Origin: Camillea tinctor
Lineage: Eukaryota > Ascomycota > Sordariomycetes > Xylariales > Xylariaceae
Reading direction: 5' to 3'
Assembly (NCBI GenBank): GCA_022578605.1
Contig: MU394116.1
Location: forward strand, 62,001 to 126,000
Length of the DNA: 64,000 nt
Every line of letters starts with the position of its first letter. Position 1 is the stretch's first letter. Both the position numbers and the translations under genes were made by a program. Below the pieces are notes generated by a model. It searched no databases. It was not told where the DNA came from and saw only the letters and a list, made by a program, of their open reading frames with translations. Below are positions 47,153-58,068 of this stretch, one piece after another.

Positions 47153-49976
47153 TCAATGCACAACGCCATCAACACCGCCTAGGAATCGCCGTACACGGCC
47201 GATCTCGAGCTCTCCCTTTTCGCTTTCAACCGCGCGTAAGAGCCCATCTACCACGGCATCAACCTCGCTCTCGTGTACACCCGTGCAGAGTGCTACGACC
47301 CGCCGGTATTTTATTTCAATATCTTTGCTGCGTCCCTTGAGAGAGCCTACGCCTTTTCTCGTCAGATCGGTACGATTTTTAAGGGCTTGTATCCGAGCAC
47401 GCAAGATAGTGGCACTGGGTAGCGTCGGAATAGACTTGAGACCATCGCTCCCCCCAGCACCGAGCACCGAGTTGAGTTCAGTCTCCCACGAGCTGTTGGG
47501 GTCCAACGGGCCATGGGTTTGCTCTAGCCGGAGTAAACGTTTCTGTTCCTCATCGCGACCACGGCTCAAATTGAATATCTTCTGGCGTGTAAGGGCTTGG
47601 GATTTGGCTGCGGCCTGCAACGACTCGAGCGTTCGTCGCGCATCGCCTACTTGAGTAGTTATTGCACGTAATGAGGCATGCAGAGAATCTAAATCTGCTT
47701 GCTTCTTCTTCATGTCTGCCTGGAAACTACTCGAAGTTTCATTTAGGAGATGGGTGATGGCTAGCTGATGTTAGCCCCTATACCGAGTAGATCTAAGGGA
47801 AAGAGGGGGTTGGGTTAACTTACAGGTAATAATATCATCACTACTCTCCCGGCTGACCTGGCTGTTACCGACGACGCCGATCTTGCTCCCGTCTGTCGGC
47901 TCGCCATTGACACCATCTTCATCTACGCCGACACCAAAGTCAACCGGCCTCAGGCCAGCTGCGTTCGCAATTTTGGGGTCAGCCCCCACCTCAAGCAGCT
48001 GCGAGATTATGCTCCGGTTGCCAATTCGGGATGCAATGCTCAGGGCTGTATCTCCCGACTTGTCCTGTGCATTGACAATTTCGCTCATAAACCGACCAAT
48101 ACCCATCTTAGGAACGGCAGCGTTGCCGTTGGTCGCCGTGCTCTGGCTACTGGGTGCACTCCCTTGCCTTACAACCCACTCAAGCAAGCTTTCGAGGTAG
48201 TATCTACTGGAGTTACTCCGGCCCTTTACAGCACTAGTCAGCGCTATGTGATGTAGAACAGTCCGGCCTTTGATATCACGAATCTCAATTGTGTTGCCGA
48301 GAACATCGAGAAGCTCTGGGAAGGAAACCTGATCTGAATTGTTTGTCACGGCCGAGGCCCTCATCAAAGCAGTCTCCCCTGAGGCATTCACCCGGCACGG
48401 ATTCGCGCCAGCAGCTATCAGTGCTCGTAATAATGGCATTCGAGCCAACGTCGCAGCCCAATGCAAAGCAGTATGACTAGAAGTATCGATCGGCGCGTCA
48501 AGGTCCATTGGGCTCAGCGTTTGGAAGGCTTCGTTCTGCATGTAATCGATAGTAGTGGCGTTGGCCCCCGTGTCTAGAAATAGGCCCATCAACAGGTTGC
48601 GTTTGCGCTCGGCTTCGGGAGATACTTCGAATGGCAAGGGTTCGAGCGGCATAATATCAGATTCGTGGACGTTCATCCGAGCCTGAGAATAGACAAAGGA
48701 TTCATTAGGTTCGGTTGGCGATCCGGGATAGTTATTCGCATATACCTCCATGGATTGCGATGCATATCCGAAACTGTCAGCCGGGGTGACCATGCGCTGG
48801 CGCTTGCGCGGCGGTTCATCGCCATTCATATTCTGGGTGTTCTGGGTTGAGTAGGCGGAATCCACATTCTGGCCATACTCCGAGGTGAAGCTTTGTTGCG
48901 AGTTGCCCGGGAATTCGTCGATACTTTGCATCGATGGTTGACGGCTAAAGCTGGGAGGCCGGGTCGGGCCATTACGTCCCCTGGGTCCCGGGGAATCGAA
49001 GCGGGCCTTGCTGATAGCAGCGACCGCATTGGACGCCGTGCTCGAGATGTTCTTAAAGAAGGTGCCCGCCAGGCCGTTAGTCCGCGCCTCGTTATTCGCG
49101 CTATACAGGCGTTTTCTCTGTGCAGCCATCGCTTGTTCTTTCGTTGGTGTGTTGAGGTCTCCCCGACCGGCTACACCTCCATCTTGACCCATATCATACG
49201 TCAACAGCGGCCGTAGCAGTTCTTCAACACCGTAGTGCTGGCATACCTCGACACCTCGCTCGAAACGAATCCATGTTCCCTGGTATTTTCCGTAGCCGCC
49301 TTGGACCTTTTCGTGCTCTCCAGTCTGGATCTCCTTCTCGAGAATCTTGGTTCGCTTTCCCTTGTCGATCCTAGCAACCTTGAGGATCTGTGTGGCGTTC
49401 AGCCAGCTGTCATTTCGTCGGCGCATGACAGCAATGCCATTTACTTCCATCTCATAAACATCGACGCCGGAATATACAGCCTTGGGTGAAAGGTGGGTTA
49501 GTGCGCTAGATATAGGACATGACAAGAAAGATTCGGAATCTTGCGGGTCTACTTACCGAGTAAATCTGGGGGGGTTCTTGGCTCTGCTCCATCCTTCTAC
49601 CATGGTCGGGTAACTGATGGCGGTACTGCTGTGGCTGGCTCATAGTGAAGGACTGCTGCGAAGATGTCTGGGATTGTGACATTTTGGGAGTTTTCGCAGG
49701 GACATCCAAACCGATATTAGTAGTGCTACTGATGCTAGCGGAGACGGGGAGTGATGTGGCCGGCGGCAGCGGTGGTGGTGCCAAAGCTGAATCAGTCTTG
49801 AGGTTGGTATTCGGTGGCGGTGGGAGAGCAGCAGACAAGGGAGGGTCGGTAGTGACAGCAACACCAGGGCCAGCGCTTGCACCAGTGCCAGTATTATTAA
49901 CACCGGCACTAGGACCAACGGGGTCGGGAATTGGAGAGGGCTGTTGATGATGGGCTGTGACAATTGTCGAGGCCAT
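47153..49976 (-). CDS. mbp1: APSES-ankyrin cell-cycle transcription factor (Mbp1/Res2 type, MBF subunit)
   Basis: DNA-binding subunit of the MBF/SBF G1/S complex. Three exons, 49976-49557, 49480-47824 and 47760-47153, give 894 residues. The APSES/KilA-N domain (about 141-235) is textbook: IYS-AVYSGVDVYEMEVNG across the first splice, then MRRRNDSWLNATQILKVA, KRTKILEKEIQTGEHEKVQG, YGKYQGTWIRFERG and CQHYGVEELLRPLL. Ankyrin repeats lie at about 470-660 (HTALHWAATLARMPLLRALI, NASGETALMRA, KSGDTALSIASRIGNRSII). A C-terminal coiled coil for Swi6 pairing begins at ITHLLNETSS, formed by the second splice, and ends GGVDGVVH. Introns are 76 and 63 bp with GTAAGT donors. The first 140 residues are a Pro/Ser/Thr-rich extension, longer than I expect for the family; internal ATGs at about residues 98-110 could be the true start. 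Divergent from the Cup1-like gene. Confidence 0.93.
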
Positions 49977-50479
49977 GGGCGGCCGAGTTTGGAAAGGGTT
50001 AAGATATAACAATGGATAGGCACAAGCAACAACAACAACAACAAAGGAAGAGGTCGAGGCCAAGGCTGAGGTTGAGGTTGAGGTTGAGCATCGACAAGGA
50101 TCAATACAGCATCAACAAGGATGATGATAGACACATGAACCCAGATAGAGGTTGGTGTGATGGTGAAAGATAGAAACAATAATATAATCAGAATGTCCAA
50201 AGTAGTAAAACTCGATGATACATTCGCATATGCTACATGCAGTAGGGGACGGGGACAATGGGATTATGGGATTGGATTGATTGATTGAGTTTATTGACGC
50301 AGGTTTAGATCGTCGTCAAAGAAGTGGGATCATTGAAATTGTTTAGTGGGGAGAAGAGAGAGATAGAGAGAGACCGGATATGCACGAAATGAATGCAGCA
50401 AGCAGGTCGTAGCGGCAGCAGTAAGAGACTCCTCGGGTACAGATAAGGAACATGTGAATGGACCAGTGGAATGGGACCA

Positions 50480-50505
50480 GTGAGTGTGAGTGTGAGTGTG
50501 AGAGG
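50480..50505. repeat. (GTGAGT)n-type microsatellite
   Basis: Four hexanucleotide units in the mbp1 leader/promoter. Each contains a donor-like GTGAGT when read on the plus strand. Confidence 0.8.
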
Positions 50506-51118
50506 GAGTATGAGTGAGGGCAATGGAGATGGTGATAGGTTGGTTCGAAGGTCTGCTGCTTTTCTTCTCTTTTCACCCCGAACCCACATAGGACGAGGGT
50601 TATGACTAGTAAGAAAGATAGGATCACGAGATAATAGAAAAAAAAAAAAGAAAAAGTGAATGAGAAGACGCGCTGATACCAAAGAATCGCGACTTTTTTT
50701 TTTTTACCACTTTACACGCTTTTTCTTTTTCTTTTTTTAAACTTCGCGGTCAAAGATTGGGTCGTGTCGCGAAGTCAGAGGGAGAATGGAATGTGAATGG
50801 ATATTATTCCCAAAGAAGAAATTCAATTAAAAGGTAGGGATTGGGAATAGTGTTCTGGGGGGTGTGTGGGAGTGAAGGGATAGGATGGGAATGGGAAAAG
50901 GGAGGGGAGAAAGACGTGTCAGTTTCGTGTGTTCGTGTTTTTCGTGTTATGTGTATTTGGTGTGTTGATGTAGAAATGTGTGGGTGTGGGTGAGAATGGA
51001 AAAGTCGCGTGAAGATGGAGGGAATTGATTTAGGATGGGGGGGGGTTTAATTAAGAGGATAAGAGGGGAGAAGGGGGGGGTGTGTATGAAATGAAAGGAA
51101 CGAAAAGGGAATAAGGGT

Positions 51119-51124
51119 ACGCGT
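51119..51124. promoter_or_regulatory. Possible MCB (ACGCGT) element between mbp1 and the Cup1-like gene
   Basis: MBF target hexamer about 1.1 kb from the mbp1 start and 445 bp from the LYR gene start. A single copy near chance frequency; autoregulation is speculation. Confidence 0.2.
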
Positions 51125-51568
51125 ATTCAGCCAATGAAAAGTGTCCAAAATGAGAAAATGAAATTTGATTTGGTGGGAAAGCGAAAGTACCCTACAATAG
51201 GTTATTGCAGTGTGTAGTACATACATTGGCAGTACCTAGGTACTCCATACGCACACGCACATCTCATAAAGGCGGGGAAGGGAGGGGAGCAGCCCGAGGA
51301 GACATGGAGCTTGCTATGTAGATGGAGGGGAGCTCTCCAAGATAGATTAGATAGGTAGATATTATCTTATCTACCACAAGCTTGTAGATTAGCACTCTGT
51401 ACCTAGATAAGATAATAAATAGGTCATAATCTTTTTTTTTGTGTTTTAATCATCAACATTGAACAACTTGAAGTCAGTCAATAATCAACAACTTCAAAAT
51501 GTCTAAACTCTAGTACTAGCTATACTTACAACCCATTGACCAATTCGCCTCATTGCCATCACATCGCC

Positions 51569-52759
51569 ATGCCTCTACAAATCCCTCACCCAAATACAAC
51601 CCTTCACCTCTACCGACACCTCCTCCGAGAAGCCAGCTACCTCCCCAATCTCTGCCGTCCCTGGGTCCTCAACCGTATGAAATTCCAATTCCGCGATCGT
51701 CGCGACGCCCCGGAACCTCGATACATCGAACAGGCACACTATAGCCTGCGCTTACTGCGCTCTGTGAACGCCGGCCATGTCGAGCGCATGATGCGCTTGT
51801 TCTATATGGCCACCGGTCGCATAGGCAAGCGTCGCCGTCAGCTAGCCAGGGTCCATCTGTGCAAACCCCTCGGGACCTCCTATACTGCCGATGCTGCTAC
51901 TGCCGATGCTGCTGCTCTAGAGAAGGATGGCAAACAAAACCCAAAGGAACGAGATCCCGATTGGCTAGATAACTGGATGCTCGACAAGGTCCGTACTCTT
52001 GCCAGAGTTCAGGCCGAGAAACAGACACCCTCGTGGCCCCATGACATGCGCAGCAACTTAGATCCGGCCAAAGTCATACCCGCCGAGAATGCCTTTGGTC
52101 GCCCCCTGACTCCGAAACTGAGGAGGAACAAGCTCAAGAAGTTCTGGACTTCGGTTATCCATCAACTACTGCCACCCTTGCCCCGGGAGGAATGGGATGC
52201 ATTGGGCGTCTTAGCACGGGGTGAAGCTGCCAAGGAAGAGTACTACCTTCGCCCAAGGCGGCCAGTCGCACGGTCTTTGTTGATTGATGCTGAAGACCTT
52301 GAAGACCATGGAGATGCTAAGGACCCTGCACACTCCAAAGAGCTGGAAGGGCTCAAAGAGTCGGAAGAGCCTGTTACCCCGAAGGAATGGACCGCGTACG
52401 TTACAAGGCCCGCGCGGGTAGTCGAGAGGGGCAGCTCGCGCAAAATGAAGAGCTTGACCGGGGAGGAAGACCAAGACCCCCGTGGCCATGGCCGTCCCAT
52501 TGGCACACGAGACCTCAACTACAGGAACAGAAAACTACAGCGCCTCTACGCCCGCGTGTGGGAAGCGTGTCCGATAATGGAGCAGCGTGATAACGGCAAA
52601 TGGTCTGTGGTATGGGGCAACAGTGAGATAAAGGTGTCTCGTCCAAAGCCTACGGAGCTTATCTTCTTCAAAGGGGTCAAATTGAATGGGACTCGGGCGC
52701 AGCCAGAAGCTGAACCGAAGCTAGCTATGGGACAACAACCTCTACGCTCTACCCCCTAA
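51569..52759 (+). CDS. LYR-motif protein, Cup1-like
   Basis: Intronless, 396 residues. The first 45 residues match the N-terminal domain of the Cup1-like LYR family: LHLYRHLLREASYLPNLCRP holds the L-Y-R tripeptide, followed by RMKFQFRDRRD and a helical part to about residue 100 (RRQLARVHLCKPL). LYR proteins are small mitochondrial adaptors, usually binding acyl carrier protein to assist Fe-S or respiratory assembly. Fission yeast Cup1 belongs to this type and its silencing confers caffeine resistance. The C-terminal two thirds is charged, with two shorter conserved-looking blocks (PLTPKLRRNKLKKFWTSV and RPIGTRDLNYRNRKLQRLYARVWEACP). The chosen start is the first ATG, directly before the domain. 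The domain call is moderately sure; molecular role is inferred. Confidence 0.78.
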   Translation: MPLQIPHPNTTLHLYRHLLREASYLPNLCRPWVLNRMKFQFRDRRDAPEPRYIEQAHYSLRLLRSVNAGHVERMMRLFYMATGRIGKRRRQLARVHLCKPLGTSYTADAATADAAALEKDGKQNPKERDPDWLDNWMLDKVRTLARVQAEKQTPSWPHDMRSNLDPAKVIPAENAFGRPLTPKLRRNKLKKFWTSVIHQLLPPLPREEWDALGVLARGEAAKEEYYLRPRRPVARSLLIDAEDLEDHGDAKDPAHSKELEGLKESEEPVTPKEWTAYVTRPARVVERGSSRKMKSLTGEEDQDPRGHGRPIGTRDLNYRNRKLQRLYARVWEACPIMEQRDNGKWSVVWGNSEIKVSRPKPTELIFFKGVKLNGTRAQPEAEPKLAMGQQPLRSTP

Positions 52760-52795
52760 TTCCTATTAACTTCTTAATCTCTGCCGCGCGGCGCG

Positions 52796-53504
52796 TCAGT
52801 CTAACAAGCTGGCCAGCTTGGTCAGACCTTCACGATCCACTCGCATGCCGACCCATTCGTTCATCGGAGTAGCGCCGATGGACTCGTAGAACTTAATGCT
52901 AGGCTCATTCCACTTGAGAACACTCCACTCGAGTCTTCCGCCCTCCATAGCGACGACTTCCTTGGCCAATTCCACCAGCAGCTTCTTGCCGTACCCCTTC
53001 TTCCGCTCGCTCGACCGGACGAACAGGTCCTCGAGGTAGATACCAGCCTTGGCGCGCCACGTGCTGTAGTTGTAGAAATACAGGGCCATGCCAGCCGGCT
53101 TGTCTTGCTCGTTGAAAAGCAGCAGGCACCGCGCCGGCTTAGTAGGCGATGTAGACTCGGTATCAGGGGCTGTAGAGGTAGACTCAACACCGTCAGGCGC
53201 GAATGCGATGGTGGAGAGCAGCGTGGCCTCAGTAGCCTCAACAGCGTTGAGCTCGTGCTCGTAGTCGGCCAGCTCCCGAATCAATTCGAGAATGGTAGGT
53301 ACATCTACCAACCCAGAACGAGGTTAGCACACCTAGGTCTCGCCACTATCGTTCAGACGGAAGCCAAGAGAAGAGATGAGATGAGACGAGACAAGACGAG
53401 ACGAGATGGGACGAAAGGAGAAGAAACAGAGACAGAGAAGAGGGGGAGGGGAGGTCACCTTCGCGCCGAGCATGTCGGACTTTACAAGACGGAGGCGCCG
53501 CCAT
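52796..53504 (-). CDS. GNAT N-acetyltransferase, diamine/thialysine acetyltransferase-like
   Basis: Two exons, 53504-53459 and 53304-52796, give 184 residues. The fold is that of the GNAT superfamily and the pattern that of SSAT-type enzymes, which transfer acetyl from acetyl-CoA to polyamines or thialysine. Seen: RHARREDVPTILELIREL (N-terminal strand-helix, formed by splicing), PAGMALYFYNYSTW (beta-4), AGIYLEDLFVRSSERKKGYGKKLL (motif A with the R-x2-G-x-G/A acetyl-CoA loop) and WNEPSIKFYESIGATP (motif B with the catalytic-type Tyr). The intron (154 bp) is longer than its neighbours and holds a GAGAC/GAGAT simple repeat; the donor GTGACC is weak but a GCTAAC branch and TAG acceptor fit. The stop is 36 bp from the stop of the convergent LYR gene. 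A MITE sits about 170 bp upstream of the start. Confidence 0.85.
53360..53412. repeat. GAGAC/GAGAT simple repeat inside the GNAT intron
   Basis: Pentamer units of GAGAY and AAGAC, about ten copies, lie within intron 1 and explain its length. Confidence 0.8.
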
Positions 53505-53670
53505 GGTATGGTGATGGGGATAAGAAAATAAGAAGCTATATCAACCCGGATTTAGCGCGAGGCTTCAAAAATACTAGGTACCTAGGTACTTAATCGAGTC
53601 CAGTTGATACACACCCAGTTATACCCTTGCTCGGTATAAATACCCTATTTTAGCTAGGGATAACTGGGGA

Positions 53671-53977
53671 CGTACGGAGCTCTCCCCCAAAAGTCGACGC
53701 CGCGCCAAGAAATGCCAAGCTTATGTTAGTTTGTGTCAGTAGCTAGTTGCAGCTGCATAGCAGCTGCCAAAAGATATGCACTATAAATTTTAGTGCTTAT
53801 AGTTAGTAATAGCTGCTATCGATAAAAGCTTTTAGCGCACGAGCGTGTAATTATAGCGCTATAATTAGTGGGTTAATTTGAGCTTAAAACTGCAGCTGCA
53901 CAACAGCTGTTGTAAGATAAGTCGAGACCTTGGCATTTCTTGGCGCGGCGTCGACTTTTGGGGGAGAGCTCCGTACG
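53671..53977. mobile_element. MITE with perfect 49-bp terminal inverted repeats
   Basis: Bases 53671-53719 and 53929-53977 are exact inverted copies over 49 bp (outer ends CGTACGGAGCTCTCCC and GGGAGAGCTCCGTACG). The 209-bp interior is AT-rich, has no coding capacity and carries CAGCTGC-type short palindromes near both arms (about 53747-53766, 53891-53911). If the element proper is 53675-53973, it is flanked by TA on both sides, as expected for a Tc1/mariner/pogo-type insertion. The CGTACG palindrome makes the exact boundary ambiguous. It is non-autonomous: it needs a transposase from elsewhere. It lies in the promoter region of the GNAT gene. Confidence 0.87.
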
Positions 53978-56900
53978 CCCTGCGCCCTACTTCAGATTGG
54001 TGGGGCACTACCTGCCTAACCTAGTTATCTCTAGTAATGCCGATGCCGCCCGTTTCTTCCACATCCCAGGTCTTTTTACCTTACCTAACCTACCTGGGCT
54101 GCCGGGCTGCCTGAGTCCAGCTGGTAGCCTTGGTAGTAGCCTTTGAACCGACTCCACTAGTTTAAACTACATTGGGTGTGCTAGCAGTCTTGGCCTTACA
54201 TATGTCACAGACCCCTGCCCGATGAAGAAAGAGTACGGAGAAATCCGCACTCTTGATATTGATGTTTTACAAGTTCTAGGTTATGGGTTATAAGTTATAG
54301 GTTATAAGTTATAGTTGTAGGTTTAGGTTTAAAAAGGCCAAGAAGGTTAAGCATTGGAAATAAGCCTATACGAAGTAGGTATATTTTTAAACTTCATGAC
54401 ATTACCTATTTAGGCCATTCGGTATATGCCGTAGATTTATTCCAGAAACATAACCTTGCAACTAGGGGACTCAAGCGCTCAGACTTCCTTTCCTTTTTTT
54501 TGCATTTACTATTCACAAATAGAAACAACTTATGATGTGTAGCGAAAATTGTTAATAAATGAAAATACTAATCTCGAGACGCGAAATCCCGTATTACCCG
54601 CCACGCTCACCGAGATACCCGGCCCAACAACGGCATTCCTAACTAATCTTGCTTATCTAACCATTTGTCTTCCGTCCCACCCACTCGGTATCCGTGCGGT
54701 ACCGATATGGCGATAGAGATGCATAGGAACGAAGGTAAATAGTAGTACCAGTGTATAGGTGACGGGGAGTCGGTAATTCAAGCCTTGGCCATCCGAACTT
54801 GGAGGAGGGGAGGCGTTGTCTCATGCATAGTACTTATGTACGTAAGATAGCTATGTAGGTACGTATGTATGCCAATGTCCACCATGCGAACGAAAATATC
54901 ACCACGGGACCGGACATTCGGATAGTAAGTAGGTGGTAGTACGTAGATAGCATACTAGGTTAGTATAGAAACGAATTATCGTGAGCCACGGTAACACACC
55001 CTCAACACCCTCACGAACCCTCCCTGTTTTTCTATTTCGCATGTCACCTGCATCCATTGCTTAAACATAGAGATGAAATATTGCTAATCTCTGTTTAGGT
55101 TAGAATAACTCCCCACCTACCTATCTATGCTGGGCTGAAAGATCGGATTGAACGGTGGTGACCTGAAGTCCTGCCGCGCGTTTACCAGACGGATGGTTAG
55201 TCGTACTTACCAAGCAGAGACATCTTCGGAGTCCGGACCAGAAATTTGTAGTTTGTGGTGCAAACTAAACCGACCCTCAAAAAAACAAGAGACAGTCACA
55301 GACGGATACCGCGGTCATCAGCAGTCACGACATATACCCTCTTCTTCTGAGAATTGGGTGGCTGATTAGCTAGACTAAGACGACGACGATGGCGACAACG
55401 ATAGTGTTGGTTCCTATTATGCCGAGGGCTAGAACTGTCTATCTACGAGAAGACACCCGGGTCAACGGCAACTAGCTCTCTATTCACCTGGTCTAGGAGG
55501 TTTCTTGGTGGGAATATCATTCTATCCCCGGAACCCTTGTAGACCTATACATGCAACGATGCCGTCGTACTATACACTAAAAACACACCTCGCTGCTGAG
55601 CCCCCCTTCCCCTTTTAGAAGGAAAAGGGGGTTATTGCGAAGTGGATTTCAGTTGCCTACCTAGTGATAAATAATTCTACGAATCGTGATGGTTTTACCT
55701 AGGGGAAATTCGAAAACCAATGGTATCGTTTCTCAAATCCTGGTTCCCAGTTCTACCTAGTTCTAGTTTTAGATCTACATCACTAAAGACCACATTACAT
55801 ACTGTGCCACGAGGAAGATGGAGATGGAGAAGGGGAGATGGCAGATCTTGTAGCTAACTCTTCGTGGGTTTGATCGGCAGGTACAGCCTTGTTTAGGAGC
55901 AAATCAAGATTTTTTATCATCTGGATATGCAGCTGTATGGGGGAAATAGAGGGGGGGGGGGGTGCCACTTCTGACAATGACCCCTGGGTACATCAGATTC
56001 TAGATTTTCGTGCGCCACAGCCTCACTGGCTCAATACCCACCCTGAACCCCTTCTTACAAGGTCTGCAGCTATCATGAGAAACACAAAAGTTCCTAATAG
56101 TCTATATGGAGTTGCCGTTGTGGTTTCTGAGTTCGAAACGGCATAGTATGTCTAGGCAATGCTACACGGGTCCATCGCTAGCATTAATAGGTATTATTTT
56201 CGTAGTGACGGCTCATGCCGTAGGGAGTTATCAACCAAGCCAGTCAGTTGACATGTAAATGGGAAGTCAGTCTGTCGATATCCCTACTTTGGGGCGCACA
56301 ACCTAACTTACATGAAATAGTCAAACCTGCACACTACCGCAGGTACGCTTCCGACGGTAACCTAGTTTTAGGGCGAGTAGACTATTAACTTAAGATAGAT
56401 CACACGCCACATAAATTAACAAACACGGGGAAGAGAGAAAAAAAAGCTGAAGAGTCTAACCCGTGGTGGCAGGGGTAACGTGACGGGGAAAAGTGCGGAA
56501 GGAAGCGTGTGAACAGGGATCGTGAACCATGTGAGCGTTGTCGATGTAAGTGGTACGTATGCAACCAGATTAGATTGACGCGTAACACCACCACCTATTA
56601 CCACATCGTCACCCACAAAGCCCAATAACCACCACTAGAATCTTTTTTTTACTATTATCCACATCCACAGCTAAAGGCTTGATTCGCCTAAAAAGCGGGT
56701 AGATAGAGATAGATTGTAGAGATCGTAGAATGATTTCACCAGTACGTAAAATAATAATACGGAGTCTAGAGGATAAATCATATCCGGAGAAGCTGTATGG
56801 TTAGGTTCGTCAAAATCGGTAATTTCTTCTCTTCTCCTGGCCGGCTCAACCCATTCGCTCATCACGATCGATCCCCCTTATAGAGAGGAACCAACGATGG

Positions 56901-58068
56901 GGTGGCGTTCGGCGTTGCGCAAACTAATAATGGTGGGCGGCTAACGAAAAAGCCGTTTGAGTCTATTGCTTCGTGTTGCTGCTGCAAGCCACAATCCGCC
57001 TAACTTTACCTGATTGTAAGAAGCAATGCAACGGTGATGGAGTAGAATTCTCGTGCTATAGGAAAGTGCAAAGTCGTGCCTACGTAAGTTTCGGAGAGAC
57101 TGTACGTGTTTAGACAGCTGAAGGCAGAAAGAAACAAGAGAAATGAAAGAAAAAGAAAAAAAAAAAGTCAGTGGTTATTTGCGCCCAAGGGACTCTTTGG
57201 ACTTAGTTAAAATAGAAAACTCTTTGTTTTATTGGGCACAAATATTTTGAGGGGCTTTCTCAGGCAGCGTGGTCTATATTGGGAGGGTATAACCTATTGA
57301 CTTGAGCGGTGAGGACTTGTAAGTAAATTACCTAAGTACCTACAGGAGATAGAGAGAGGCATTTTTTAGTATGAATAAAATACTATGGAAAAAAAAAAAA
57401 ACTCCCAAGTTTTTCTATGTGTGTAATATCATGCTGTCTTACAAGTTTTTTATAGAGAATGTAAGGTATAGTGACTAAATATTACTATAGTAAGAACATA
57501 GTACACAGAACCAAGCTATGTAAGTCATGTAAAAGTAACTGAGGTAAATGAACGCATATTTGTTCTGGATTTATATACATCAGTTCTATAGTATAGTATC
57601 TATCTCTGATAGAAAAATATTTACAGTGCAAAACCTCTTTCTCCTAACTTTGAGTTTCCATGTCCTCAAGGACCTGAGCCTTTTTTTCTCGTCTTGGGAT
57701 GAAAACTGCTATACACGATTTGACTCATACAATAAATTCGCAACATAATTTTTTTTTAAGAAAATCAAGCGTTCAGCGTATACGCAAACGCAAGACTTAA
57801 TTTTTTTTTGTGTGTGTTTTTCTTTTATGTGCGCGATACATTCAAAAACCGAAACCACCTAAACCCAATAAAAGACAGAAAACCATAGGATGTTTGTAGG
57901 GCATGAAGGTGAAAACAAAGTGTTCTATTTGGAAATGTACAGGTATTGAATAAAACACTTTCATTGCCCAAGGACGTTAAAAAAAAAACTAAACGAGTGG
58001 AATGGGAAATATATCACTCATGTTCCCAACATAATCCACCTCCTCCATCGCAATCACGTCACACCCAC
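53978..58068. other. Intergenic region of 4.1 kb, no gene seen
   Basis: Only short frames without recognisable motifs. Content: TTATAAG/GGTTATA repeats (54278-54318), a perfect hairpin CCCCTTTT..AAAAGGGG (55609-55630), a 12-G run (55951-55962) and poly-A/T tracts (57389-57400, 57748-57810). A minus-strand frame at 55795-55977 has a helix-like segment (HIQMIKNLDLLLNKA) but no ATG and no partner exon I can defend. Confidence 0.5.
54278..54318. repeat. Tandem GGTTATAAGTTATA repeat
   Basis: A unit of 14 bases, two to three copies with drift, in intergenic DNA. Confidence 0.75.

Larger units (their letters stand above)
49977..51568. other. Shared divergent promoter of mbp1 and the Cup1-like gene
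   Basis: 1.6 kb without a supported gene. Simple-sequence DNA includes GTGAGT-type repeats (50480-50505), poly-A/T tracts (50636-50760), G-rich patches (51037-51080) and one ACGCGT (51119-51124). The Leu/Val- and Ser-rich frames on the minus strand are leader sequence of mbp1. Confidence 0.6.

Noticed and set aside
50064..50200. Upstream continuation of the mbp1 frame
   Set aside because: It begins with TTG, not ATG, and is CAA/ACC repeat translation; the first in-frame ATG is 49976.
55795..55977. Helix-like minus-strand frame as a C-terminal exon
   Set aside because: No ATG, no acceptor-supported upstream exon, and a G run breaks the frame context.
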